7,627 nt of DNA from JAIEPT01 sp038217425 (GCA_038217425.1 JBBQPM010000272.1:1-7627); one strand, 5' to 3'. Counted from the stretch's first letter, positions 1-7,560 are shown. The notes: generated by a model from the sequence alone, not told the origin. Made by a program: numbers and translations.

Positions 1-126
1 GGGCCGCGGACAGACGATCCATTTCGGCTTCGGCAGCGACTCGAATTTGACCCGCTTGCCGCAGCCCTCGCGCGGGCACGACGCGCGGATGAAACCATCG
101 GGACCACGCTGGCCAGCTACTCTCAT
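1..126 (-). CDS. Start of a zinc-ribbon protein (partial, runs off the left edge)
   Basis: The reverse strand gives an open frame from an ATG at 126 to the window edge, 42 codons. It begins MRVAGQRGPDGFIRASCPRE. Cysteines occur in the pattern C-x4-C (CPREGC), followed about 20 residues later by a CP pair at the edge (IVCP). This resembles the short zinc ribbons that open many planctomycete regulatory and membrane proteins. A GGGAG lies 9 bases before the ATG and is a usable ribosome binding site. Only the beginning is present, so the main domain and function are unknown. The zinc-ribbon reading is inferred from cysteine spacing. It is too short for certainty. Confidence 0.5.
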   Translation of the reverse strand, partial: MRVAGQRGPDGFIRASCPREGCGKRVKFESLPKPKWIVCPRP

Positions 127-199
127 CGCGATTCGCTCCCACGGATTCGAGGGGGGAAATGATCAAGGAATAAGTTTCATCCAGAATGCGACCGTCCGC

Positions 200-553
200 T
201 CAGGAACCAAGAACATTTCCGGAAGCATCGAAACCCGACTCCTCGACGACCCCGAAGAAATCGTTGTAGTTCGAGCCTTTCACCGCTCCCGGACGTTGGC
301 GTCCCCGAGTCCTCCATGGTCCTCGTCGATCGCCTCCAACCGCTCAAGGAATTGGCGTACAATCTGGTCCACCTGCGTACCTCGTCCGTCTGCTGCCGAG
401 CTGGTGAATTGCCACACTTGTGCCGCACGCCATTAGAATCGGCAGTCACGCAACGGTCAAGCGGCTTCTTTGCGATGTGAGGAAAAAGTCGGACTTCGGA
501 TTTCGTCCACGGAGCGTTGATCCACCTTTTGGGCCATAAGGCGTTTCGGCCAT
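200..553 (-). pseudogene. Frameshifted coding debris, unknown protein
   Basis: Three short minus-strand stretches look protein-like but lie in alternating frames. The first, 553-446, begins MAETPYGPKGGSTLRGRNPK, follows a GGAGCGG, and ends at TGA. The second, 432-280, contains VDQIVRQFLERLEAIDEDHG and has an in-frame stop just upstream. The third, 283-200, reads VKGSNYNDFFGVVEESGFDA and starts with a GTG that overlaps the second stretch's stop codon. The first and third share a frame. The amphipathic helix of the second and the ordered residue choice of the third suggest remains of one or more decayed genes. I do not recognise the family. An alternative is chance open frames in GC-rich DNA. 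A longer open frame across 177-887 on this strand is poorer in protein character and was not called. Confidence 0.3.
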
Positions 554-607
554 AACTTTGTTGTTCCGCTCCGACCAACCCGACGACCGTCGCTGCTTGT
601 TTCCCTT

Positions 608-860
608 TTAATCCTGGGAGCCGTTCCGTACATGAGCTGCCGCCTTTTCTTCGGAATACGCTTCCTTTACCTCTCGGTTGGCGAGTACCACCAGCGCCCA
701 GATCCCCACGGGCACGCCGGCAATGCAGCAAACCGTGATGCCTGGCACCAGCGCGACGATGCTGCTCACAATCGCCAGGCGATACCAGCGGCGCTGGGCC
801 ATCTGAACGCCTCCCAGAGTCAACACGACCCCAGGCACACCGGTAATCAGTCCCAAGCTT
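608..860 (-). pseudogene. Severed C-terminal membrane tail of the WD40 protein
   Basis: This is the continuation of the WD40 gene beyond the inserted element, in the same reading frame. It reads TSLGLITGVPGVVLTLGGVQ, then a hydrophobic stretch (YRLAIVSSIVALVPGITVCC), then VPVGIWALVVLANREVKEAY, and stops with TAA at 608-610. Two or three hydrophobic segments are visible. A final GIWALVVL followed by a V-K-x-A-[FY] pattern is a recurring planctomycete membrane-tail motif (recalled, not checked). It has no convincing start of its own: the only nearby initiator is a TTG at 856 without a ribosome binding site. It is therefore best read as the disconnected end of the gene at 881-2878, about 83 residues lost. 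It would be translated only by readthrough of the TGA at 881-883 or after excision of the element. Confidence 0.75.
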
Positions 861-873
861 GTCCCGAGCAGCC
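861..873. repeat. Target site duplication, left copy
   Basis: GTCCCGAGCAGCC directly abuts the left end of the 131-bp element and is identical to 1005-1017. The base before each copy is also T, but at the right side that T completes the element's terminal repeat. Confidence 0.85.
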
Positions 874-1004
874 AGCCCTTTCAACATGAAAAACGGTCAA
901 AAACACGGCATTTTTCAGCAAAAGGATGGATTGCACGGAGGAAAGGCGGAGCAAACATGTCAAAATCCTCGGAAAAACGGCCATTTTTGCATGTTGAGAG
1001 GGCT
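874..1004. mobile_element. 131-bp MITE-like insertion in the WD40 gene
   Basis: The left end reads AGCCCTTTCAACATGAAAAA. The right end, read on the reverse strand, is AGCCCTCTCAACATGCAAAA. These are 20-bp terminal inverted repeats with two mismatches. Identical 13-bp direct repeats flank the element (861-873 and 1005-1017). Removing the element plus one repeat gives the continuous reading ...LAESRLLGTSLGLITGV... across the junction. The element encodes no protein and has A-rich and T-rich arms with repeated AAAAACGG motifs. It is therefore a non-autonomous element that needs a transposase in trans. Target duplications of 10-13 bp are known from the IS4/IS231 part of the IS4 family. That assignment is inference from duplication length only. 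Confidence 0.85.
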
Positions 1005-2878
1005 GTCCCGAGCAGCCTACTCTCGGCAAGTTCCTCATCGGTCATGGGTCGCTTCTGGCGCTTCTGCTCTGGCGCGCCTCCCCCGTCTTTCGGAGGCGCA
1101 GTCGTCTCGCTCACAAGCAACGCCGCAGCGAACATCAATGCGGCGACCATAATATTCATGACGCCCAGGATCGCGAGCGCAATGCCCGGCGCGATGGGTC
1201 GGCGACCCGGAGAAGGCGGTGCGGGCGACGGCTCCTGTCTGATCGTGGCCAGCATCATCCGAAGAATGATCACCGCGAGATGCCCCTCGCCGAGGATGCC
1301 GGCGACGCTGTTCAGGGTCTTTTCGGCGTTGGCAAGTGAGCCGTCGTTTTCGGTGGCGGCCCCCTCAAGCGTGACGTGGTGTACCAAGACTTTCCCTGCC
1401 AATTGCAGGAGCTTCAACGCCGACCCTTTGAGGGCGTCGCCTTCTTGGGGCAGTGCATCCAGCTCCTTGAGCAAAGCTTCCAGACGCTGCCGAGTCGGCG
1501 TGTTTACCGCGGCGGTGGACGGCGCCTGGGGATGCCCCTTCCCCTTTCGCGCCTTTGGCTGGACTTCAGTAACGCTCGGAGCTGATGGGGGCGGCGCGGC
1601 AGGGACCGCGACTGTCTTGCCACAGCCGGGACACTTGGCTTTCTTTCCTACGCTCGTTTCGGAAACAGCGAGCTTTCGATCACAAGACGGGCAGCGAAAG
1701 TGAATCTTTCCCGGCTTCTGTTGGGAAACGCTCGGTATCGGGCTTGCAGGCGCTGAAACCGGCGGCCCGGGCGGATTCTCGACCACGAGGTGGAGGCCTT
1801 GCTCCGTCAGGGACCGAAGAATGACCGATCTGCCCTTCGCGTCTGCCGTGACGAACAAGCTTGGGTCGCTCGGCAGGAAGTCCACAGCGACCAAGTCGTC
1901 TCCAAAGCCGTTGAGCATCTTCCGGAGCGTCCCTGTCTTGACGTCCCAGACGCGGATCAGCCACTTGCCCACGGTCACGAGGGTGTCGCCATCGGGGGAG
2001 AACGCCAACCCGAAAGCCCCGTCCGGGTTCGCGAACATGACGCCTGGCTCCGACAGGTCGGTCCGGTACTCCACCATTTCACAGCGGAAGACCTGCCGCT
2101 CGGCCGGGCCCTCGACGTCCCACAGCCTGGCCGCCTGAGTGGTGCTGGCGGCCAGCAGGCGAGAATCGGGCGAGAAGGCGACGCTGATCACGTCTGAACG
2201 CGGACGACCCAGGCCACGCAGGTCCAACTCCGCAACCTTCCGGGCCGATGCGCTTTCGAGCAGAAAAACTACGCCGCCGTCGTTGGCGGAGGCGACCCGC
2301 TTCCCGTCCGGGGAGAACGCGACGCAGTTGACGCGGGAGGTCGCGGCAACGGACGCACGCTCCTTGAGCGGTTCGACGTCCCACAGCTTGAGCGCGTTGT
2401 CGTCGCCCCCCGCCGTGGCGAGGGTCCGCCCGTCCGGAGAGATCGCGACGCCGAGGACGGCTTTCGTGTGCGCCTGCATCACCGCCCGCTCCCGTTTCCC
2501 CGCGACGTCCCAGAGGCGGAGGGTCTTGTCGCCGCTCACGCTGGCCAGGGTGGCGCCGTCGGGGAAGAAGGCGACGCCGTTGACGTAGTCGGAGTGCCCG
2601 CGCAACTCGGCGATCTGCTGGCGTGTGTCCACGTCCCAGAGCCGGATCGTCTCGTCCTTCCCGCCCGACGCGATCGTCCTGCCGTCCGGGGAGAACCGAG
2701 CGCAGTGGACGCCAACCGTGTGGCCCTCGAACCGCCGCAGGGCCTCGCGGAGTTTGCGCCCTTTCTCCCGGCCCGTGGCGTCGAAGCCGCACTTCGGACA
2801 GTCCGGGGCCTCCACGTCGGGTGACATCGTCCAGCCGAAACGCGAACCGCACTTCGGACATGCAGTGTAGACTTCCAT
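881..2878 (-). CDS. WD40-repeat zinc-ribbon membrane protein, C-terminally truncated by insertion
   Basis: The surviving frame codes for 665 residues. A first zinc ribbon has C7-x2-C10 and C27-x2-C30. About seven WD40 blades follow at residues 48-365, with clear SPDG...LASGG...LWDV signatures, enough for one propeller. A second zinc ribbon has C396-x2-C399 and C416-x2-C419. A Pro/Ala/Lys linker leads to a helical region at 461-550 and a membrane segment at 563-590. Such proteins are presumed scaffolds or sensors, and no enzymatic motif is visible. The ATG at 2878 is chosen because the first zinc ribbon follows at once; its ribosome binding site is weak (GAG 7 bases upstream). Residues 625-665 are encoded by the 131-bp insertion and end at a TGA inside it. 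The ancestral protein would be 708 residues with a further hydrophobic tail, now at 608-860. Function after truncation is uncertain because the propeller and first membrane helix remain. Confidence 0.85.
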   Translation of the reverse strand: MEVYTACPKCGSRFGWTMSPDVEAPDCPKCGFDATGREKGRKLREALRRFEGHTVGVHCARFSPDGRTIASGGKDETIRLWDVDTRQQIAELRGHSDYVNGVAFFPDGATLASVSGDKTLRLWDVAGKRERAVMQAHTKAVLGVAISPDGRTLATAGGDDNALKLWDVEPLKERASVAATSRVNCVAFSPDGKRVASANDGGVVFLLESASARKVAELDLRGLGRPRSDVISVAFSPDSRLLAASTTQAARLWDVEGPAERQVFRCEMVEYRTDLSEPGVMFANPDGAFGLAFSPDGDTLVTVGKWLIRVWDVKTGTLRKMLNGFGDDLVAVDFLPSDPSLFVTADAKGRSVILRSLTEQGLHLVVENPPGPPVSAPASPIPSVSQQKPGKIHFRCPSCDRKLAVSETSVGKKAKCPGCGKTVAVPAAPPPSAPSVTEVQPKARKGKGHPQAPSTAAVNTPTRQRLEALLKELDALPQEGDALKGSALKLLQLAGKVLVHHVTLEGAATENDGSLANAEKTLNSVAGILGEGHLAVIILRMMLATIRQEPSPAPPSPGRRPIAPGIALAILGVMNIMVAALMFAAALLVSETTAPPKDGGGAPEQKRQKRPMTDEELAESRLLGTALSTCKNGRFSEDFDMFAPPFLRAIHPFAEKCRVFDRFSC
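1005..1017. repeat. Target site duplication, right copy
   Basis: GTCCCGAGCAGCC directly follows the right terminal repeat of the 131-bp element. It is a perfect copy of 861-873. Together with the coding continuity, it shows that the element arrived by transposition into an intact gene. Confidence 0.85.
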
Positions 2879-2961
2879 CGCATCGCTCGGTGGCAGGGAA
2901 AGGGTACGGGTCCGGGGGGAGTTGAGCCCTCTGCCGCGGTACGGTCACGCTCAGCAGCATC

Positions 2962-3180
2962 GGCCATTGAGGCGACAGCGACCCCCGAAAATCGCTTATC
3001 CGGCCGGGGTCTGCGCAGCGCCAGGATACTTCTTATGTCCCCGAGGTTGATAGGCCGGTCGGCTCAAGGGTACCACGAACGCAGCCGAGGCTGGGTCCAG
3101 CGTGGAAGTTTCAGCGGGCGACGTAGGCCCTCAACCACGATGCGAGCTCGACTCGGCCCATCATCCTCAAGGAGTTTGCC
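2962..3180. other. Gene-free stretch, probably the 5' end of a decayed IS110 element
   Basis: This stretch lies between the start of the WD40 gene, which reads leftward, and the transposase remnant, which reads rightward. It holds the WD40 promoter region, in which I see no clear -35/-10 pair. Its right half should be the non-coding 5' end of the IS110 element. IS110-family elements lack terminal inverted repeats, so the boundary cannot be read. In that family a structured non-coding end can encode the guide (bridge) RNA. I could not define a fold here by eye. Confidence 0.35.
3169..3174 (+). promoter_or_regulatory. Ribosome binding site of the transposase remnant
   Basis: AAGGAG sits six bases before the ATG at 3181. 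It is a strong Shine-Dalgarno sequence and fixes the start of the IS110-type N-terminus. Confidence 0.6.
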
Positions 3181-3454
3181 ATGCACTTTTACAACGCCCC
3201 GCACTCATACTATGCCGGTGTTGATCTGCACGCAAGAAGCATGTTCGTCCTATTCCCGAGCCGAACGCGAGACGCGCGACCACTTACGGCGCCGAACCTA
3301 CTTCGTGCGGCCCTGGCCCGCAAGCTGCTCGGGGCGCTGTGGCGATGCCTGGAGCAGGGCGAACTGCCGCCGGGCGCGAAGCTCGGCCCCTGGGAGGCCC
3401 AAGGTCAACGGGCAGGAGAAAAAGCCGGCGCCAGCCGCGGCGGAGGCTGCGTAG
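3181..3454 (+). pseudogene. IS110-family transposase, internally deleted and frameshifted
   Basis: The first residues, MHFYNAPHSYYAGVDLHARS, match the IS110 N-terminus, in which the Asp of the Y-x-G-[IV]-D-L-H motif is the first acidic residue of the DEDD (RuvC-like) site. After about 25 residues the similarity is lost. It resumes with ALARKLLGALWRCLEQGELP, which resembles the family's C-terminal end. The intervening roughly 250-300 residues, including the other acidic residues and the catalytic serine of the C-terminal domain, are missing. Near the end the frame must shift to give the likely native tail KVNGQEKKPAPAAAEAA with TAG at 3452-3454. Without the shift the frame runs to TAA at 3457-3459. 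The product cannot be an active transposase. Family assignment is from recalled motifs. Confidence 0.65.
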
Positions 3455-3462
3455 GGTAAAGT

Positions 3463-3482
3463 TGCGACATACGTATGTCGCA
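3463..3482. repeat. Perfect 20-bp palindrome, core GACATACGTATGTC (copy 1)
   Basis: The core GACATACGTATGTC (3466-3479) is extended by complementary TGC/GCA flanks to a 20-bp perfect palindrome with no spacer. It starts nine bases after the TAG that ends the transposase remnant. Its centre is 21 bp from the centre of the next copy, about two helical turns, so dimeric proteins bound to both would lie on one DNA face. With no loop it is unlikely to be a transcription terminator. Confidence 0.8.
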
Positions 3483-3504
3483 GAGTGACATACGTATGTC
3501 ACTC
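3483..3504. repeat. Perfect 22-bp palindrome, core GACATACGTATGTC (copy 2)
   Basis: This has the same 14-bp core (3487-3500) as copy 1 but different flanks: GAGT on the left and ACTC on the right, which are complementary. The core is conserved while the flanks differ yet stay self-complementary. That argues for a dyad binding or recombination site rather than a simple duplication. Confidence 0.8.
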
Positions 3505-3902
3505 CAGCATCGATCCCATGAAAGATTACGAGAGACGACGAGCCTTGCCCGCGTCGGGGACCGGTCCGGACGATCGGAACAACGCCGGGTCCGCCCAACG
3601 GACCGCCGGTTCGAAGGGTTGCACCGGGCCAGGCTTCGCCGAGGCGCTTGAGGCGCACTTGGATTTGGGTGCTCCCCCTCGCCTGGAGGACGGGACACGG
3701 ATAGACGGTCGTCGCGTTTTCCTGCGGGGACTCCCGGCCGCATCAGCGAAGCCGCCAGTTCCAACGACGCGAGAGAACTCGCCGCGATCTCGAGGAGGCT
3801 TACGGCTCTCTGCGACCAAGCGCCCGACCTTTTTGCATCATGGCGTTCCTTTAAAGTGAGTCCAAGGGGTAAAAAAATAAGAATATACACTTACGAATTA
3901 AG
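3505..3902. other. About 400 bases without a recognisable gene
   Basis: Open frames exist on both strands, for example minus 3819-3526 from a TTG with no ribosome binding site, and plus 3485-3859. They are rich in Arg, Pro and Ser, lack domains, and overlap each other as expected of GC-rich non-coding DNA. The part near 3871-3900 is markedly AT-rich, in contrast with its surroundings. This is probably decayed mobile-element DNA. Confidence 0.4.
3870..3893 (-). terminator. Weak T-tract terminator after the oxidoreductase gene
   Basis: On the minus strand, just past the oxidoreductase stop codon, a four-base stem (TAAG/CTTA, eight-base loop) is followed by a run of T (TATTTTTTTA). The T-run is clear and the stem is poor, so this is a tentative terminator. 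Confidence 0.3.
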
Positions 3903-4877
<975 letters not shown>

Positions 4878-4881
4878 TTCT

Positions 4882-4902
4882 ATGAATCGATGAACGATTC
4901 AT
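4882..4902. promoter_or_regulatory. Dyad before the oxidoreductase start, possible operator
   Basis: ATGAATCG (4882-4889) and CGATTCAT (4895-4902) form a perfect 8-bp inverted repeat around a five-base spacer, four bases upstream of the first ATG of the oxidoreductase. In the mRNA it would form a hairpin at the ribosome binding position. In DNA it looks like a repressor dyad. Either would make this gene's expression conditional. Confidence 0.4.
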
Positions 4903-4909
4903 CTGAGAA

Positions 4910-4934
4910 ACCGGGGCCGGTAAGCGGCCCCGGT
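4910..4934 (-). terminator. GC-rich hairpin between hydrolase and oxidoreductase genes
   Basis: ACCGGGGCCG and CGGCCCCGGT form a perfect 10-bp stem with a five-base loop. Read on the minus strand it follows the hydrolase stop (4984) by about 50 bases and is followed by TTTCTCAG. The stem is strong but the T-tract is short. It is probably an intrinsic or partial terminator (attenuator) of the hydrolase transcript. Confidence 0.6.
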
Positions 4935-4983
4935 CAGGTGCAGACGCCTGGTTCGGCGTCTTCGCTACCTCAGCGAGCGTGGA

Positions 4984-5670
<687 letters not shown>

Positions 5671-5676
5671 GATTTT

Positions 5677-5681
5677 CTCCT
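5677..5681 (-). promoter_or_regulatory. Ribosome binding site of the hydrolase gene
   Basis: AGGAG on the minus strand, followed by six to seven bases (AAAATC) and the ATG at 5670. It decides the start codon. Confidence 0.75.
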
Positions 5682-5724
5682 GTAGTGAAGAGTAATCGGT
5701 TCTGCACCGCGACGCCGCGATGTC

Positions 5725-5752
5725 TGCATAAAATAATAGATGACGGGATCAA
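5725..5752 (-). promoter_or_regulatory. Possible promoter of the hydrolase gene
   Basis: TTGATC (5752-5747) and TATGCA (5730-5725) are separated by 16 bases, about 55 bases before the start codon. Both hexamers match the sigma-70 consensus only partly (4/6 and 3/6). That fits a promoter needing an activator. The surrounding ATTATTTTATG stretch is the only AT-rich part of this gap. Confidence 0.35.
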
Positions 5753-5763
5753 GAGGGTATCGG

Positions 5764-5800
5764 CGGTTCTTGCCGACTTTTTGTCGGTTCTTGCTGACTT
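5764..5800. promoter_or_regulatory. Two 16-bp direct repeats at 21-bp spacing, probable AraC-type operator
   Basis: CGGTTCTTGCCGACTT (5764-5779) and CGGTTCTTGCTGACTT (5785-5800) differ at one base and repeat with a 21-bp period, two helical turns. AraC-family activators with two helix-turn-helix motifs typically bind direct-repeat half sites at this spacing next to the -35 element. Here the repeats end 11 bp upstream of the possible -35, and the regulator gene itself ends at the distal repeat. The link to the adjacent regulator is inference. Confidence 0.6.
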
Positions 5801-6708
5801 CAGGCGAATCGCTTGGGGGTGACGCCGACGAGCCGTTTGAAGTGCCGGATGAGTTGGCTTTGATCGCTGAAGCCGACGTCGATGGCGATCTGGGCAAGCG
5901 AGAGCCGCCCCGCGGCGATGAGTCGCTTGGCGCGCTCGACGCGCTGGTGGATGACGAACTGATGCGGCGGCAGGCCGGTCGTTTGCTTGAACAGCCGGGC
6001 GAAGTGGAATTCACTCAGGTGGGCGACATCGGCAAGGTCGGCCAGGGCGACGTTTTGGTCGAGGTGGGCGTGGATGTACTCTTCGACCGCTCGCAACGCA
6101 TGTCGCGCCAGTCGGCCGCTCGACCCGCGAGTGACCCCGTTCGAACCCTGCCTGTTGGACATCTGTCGAATCAGTTGGACGACCAGCACGTTCGCCAGCG
6201 ACTCCGCACACAGCCGCCCGCCTGGCCCGCCGGTGAGCAACTCGCGGCGAAGGGCGGTGAGGGTGTCGATTACCTCGGGGCTGGATCGGTCGTAGTAGCG
6301 AACTGGAAAATGAACGCGGGCCGGGTCGAGATCGAATGCTTCTTCAGCCACTTTGGCGACCAAGGCCAGGGACAACTGGTAGTGGGTCGAGGCGATCGTG
6401 TTGCGCCACCGCCATCGGCTCTCGACGCCGGGCGGCACGAGATTCACCGCGTGCGGCAAGCCGTTCCCGTTGTACGGGGCATCGTCGCAACGGTGATCGA
6501 CGCGCTCCGGTGCGGTTTCCCCCGTGAGCATGAGCCACAGACATTCGAGAGGCGGGTGGACGAAGTCGCTCGCGGAATGCTGCGGGTCGTGTTCGACGCG
6601 CAGCCCACTCCAGCCGAGCGTCGCGCTCGTGTGCCCGAACGTATACGGAATGTGTCCCAGTCGATCATCGGGGGTCAGAGGCTTCGGTGTATGGATTGTC
6701 CGCGTCAT
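5800..6708 (-). CDS. AraC/XylS-family transcriptional regulator
   Basis: From the ATG at 6708 the protein has 302 residues. Residues 202-302 form the AraC-type DNA-binding domain with two helix-turn-helix units. The first is around LADLADVAHLSEFHFARLFK. The second is around LAQIAIDVGFSDQSQLIRHF, followed by the usual G-x-T-P-x-R/K-F ending (GVTPKRFA). The N-terminal 200 residues would be the effector-binding part and carry no motif I recognise. The frame stays open to a TTG at 6762, but the ATG at 6708 is preferred because AGGATGG precedes it by six bases. It is the first of three same-strand genes and most likely controls the hydrolase through the direct repeats just behind its own stop codon. 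Confidence 0.88.
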   Translation of the reverse strand: MTRTIHTPKPLTPDDRLGHIPYTFGHTSATLGWSGLRVEHDPQHSASDFVHPPLECLWLMLTGETAPERVDHRCDDAPYNGNGLPHAVNLVPPGVESRWRWRNTIASTHYQLSLALVAKVAEEAFDLDPARVHFPVRYYDRSSPEVIDTLTALRRELLTGGPGGRLCAESLANVLVVQLIRQMSNRQGSNGVTRGSSGRLARHALRAVEEYIHAHLDQNVALADLADVAHLSEFHFARLFKQTTGLPPHQFVIHQRVERAKRLIAAGRLSLAQIAIDVGFSDQSQLIRHFKRLVGVTPKRFA

Positions 6709-6860
6709 TAAGCACCCATCCTGGCGAGCGCCTCCGCCGCCGTCTATGAGGTTGGTCGTCAAGACTCATTCAAACATCTTATGGTTTTCTTCACCCCAGC
6801 GCGTACCTTCCATGCTCGCTGACGAAACTCCTTTTCCGCACGTCCCTGCGTGCCTCCTCT

Positions 6861-6986
6861 GACTCCGCGGCCTACCGCTCGCGAACGAAGGCGCTGGGCA
6901 TCCTCGAAGCGAAGCTGGAGCGGATCGTCTATCACCTGTGGCGCAAGCAGCAGCCGTTCGATGCGAAGCGATTCTTCCATTCGTGA
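6861..6986 (+). pseudogene. Transposase C-terminal remnant
   Basis: The plus strand reads DSAAYRSRTKALGILEAKLE and then RIVYHLWRKQQPFDAKRFFH, with a TGA at 6984-6986. The helix-rich run ending in Q-P-F-D is like the last residues of IS110-type and related transposases. The frame stays open leftward for some distance without further similarity, so the 5' boundary is approximate. No start codon or catalytic region is present. It differs from the C-terminus of the remnant near 3450, so it comes from another element. The family is uncertain. Confidence 0.4.
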
Positions 6987-6998
6987 CATACGTATGTC
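6985..6998. repeat. Palindrome GACATACGTATGTC (copy 3)
   Basis: This is the same 14-bp core as at 3466 and 3487, overlapping the stop codon of the transposase remnant. Its left flank (GT) matches copy 2 and its right flank (GCA) matches copy 1, so the outer bases do not pair. It looks like a hybrid of the two. Confidence 0.75.
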
Positions 6999-7010
6999 GC
7001 AAGCCCGCCT

Positions 7011-7086
7011 TTTCCGAGCCGGAAGCGTGAGCGACGATTTTAATCCGCGAGACGACGAATCGTCGCTCACGCTTCCGGCTCGGAAA
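7011..7086. repeat. 29-bp perfect inverted repeat (hairpin)
   Basis: Arm one (7011-7039, starting TTTCCGAGCCGGAAGCGTGA) and arm two (7058-7086) are perfectly complementary over 29 bp with an 18-base loop. The arm contains CCGGAAGCGTGAGCGACG, a string I associate with dispersed repeats in planctomycete genomes (recalled, not checked). It could act as a bidirectional transcription stop, or be a small palindromic mobile repeat. Its perfection implies recent arrival or selection. Confidence 0.8.
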
Positions 7087-7560
7087 TGCCAAGGAGAGAC
7101 GATGCCCGATACTACCTAATTCCTCGGAGACGCTCGGCCCGGCCCGGGGAGCTGTTTGCCTAACTGGGGCGCCAAGGGCGACCGCATCTGCAGAGCCAAG
7201 AAGAAATGGGACGCGATCCCTGGATCGGCTCGGCTGCGGCACATGCCCGACCCCGTCGGCTTTGGATTGGCCCTCGGGTCGCGGACCGAGCGATTGCCGA
7301 ACGTATTGCAGGAGACCGCGAGACGGCCTCCGACTTGAGCCGACTACTAACTGAGCCGATGCGGCTTCGGCTTCGATCGTGAAACGCGTCGCGGGGTCTC
7401 GATTCCCCGGACGCGGATCGAATCCGAGCGGTCACCCTGCGGGGATCGAGCTTGTCGATTTGCCTGGCCAAGTTGGGGCACGGAGAGGAATGGCATCAAG
7501 TTAAGCCGTAAGCCGTTGCCTTTTCTAGCTTTTGAGTTTGATTGCAGTTGAGGAAAATCC
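7087..7560. other. About 470 bases with no convincing gene
   Basis: The only gene-like sign is AAGGAG followed five bases later by ATG at 7102, but that frame ends after five codons (MPDTT, TAA at 7117-7119). It may be the cut-off start of a lost gene. Longer open frames (plus 7156-7338, minus 7471-7160) have no ribosome binding site and an Arg/Ser/Pro-rich composition typical of chance frames. The stretch is probably intergenic or decayed sequence. Confidence 0.4.
7385..7415. repeat. Imperfect hairpin
   Basis: CGCGTC (7385-7390) pairs with GACGCG (7410-7415). Inside, CGGGG (7392-7396) pairs with CCCCG (7405-7409) around an eight-base loop, leaving one bulged G. No T-run follows on either strand, so a terminator is not indicated. 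Confidence 0.35.

Noticed and set aside
177..887. 236-codon minus-strand frame spanning the insertion end and the debris region
   Set aside because: It runs out of frame through the clearly coding membrane tail (608-860) and lacks protein-like composition there.
957..1703. Plus-strand 248-codon open frame opposite the WD40 gene
   Set aside because: Its composition (Ser, Ala, Pro, Arg) mirrors the antisense of the zinc-ribbon and linker region. There is no start signal.
3463..3504. The palindrome pair as a CRISPR-like or tandem repeat array
   Set aside because: There are only two units, no spacers of regular length, and no cas genes.
5740..6711. Plus-strand 323-codon open frame opposite the AraC-type regulator
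   Set aside because: The minus strand encodes a complete AraC-type DNA-binding domain. The plus reading is a GC-driven shadow.
7386..7414. tRNA T-arm-like sequence (GGGGTCTCGATTCCCC)
   Set aside because: The loop has eight bases instead of seven, it lacks the TTC start, and no D-arm, anticodon arm or acceptor stem can be placed around it.
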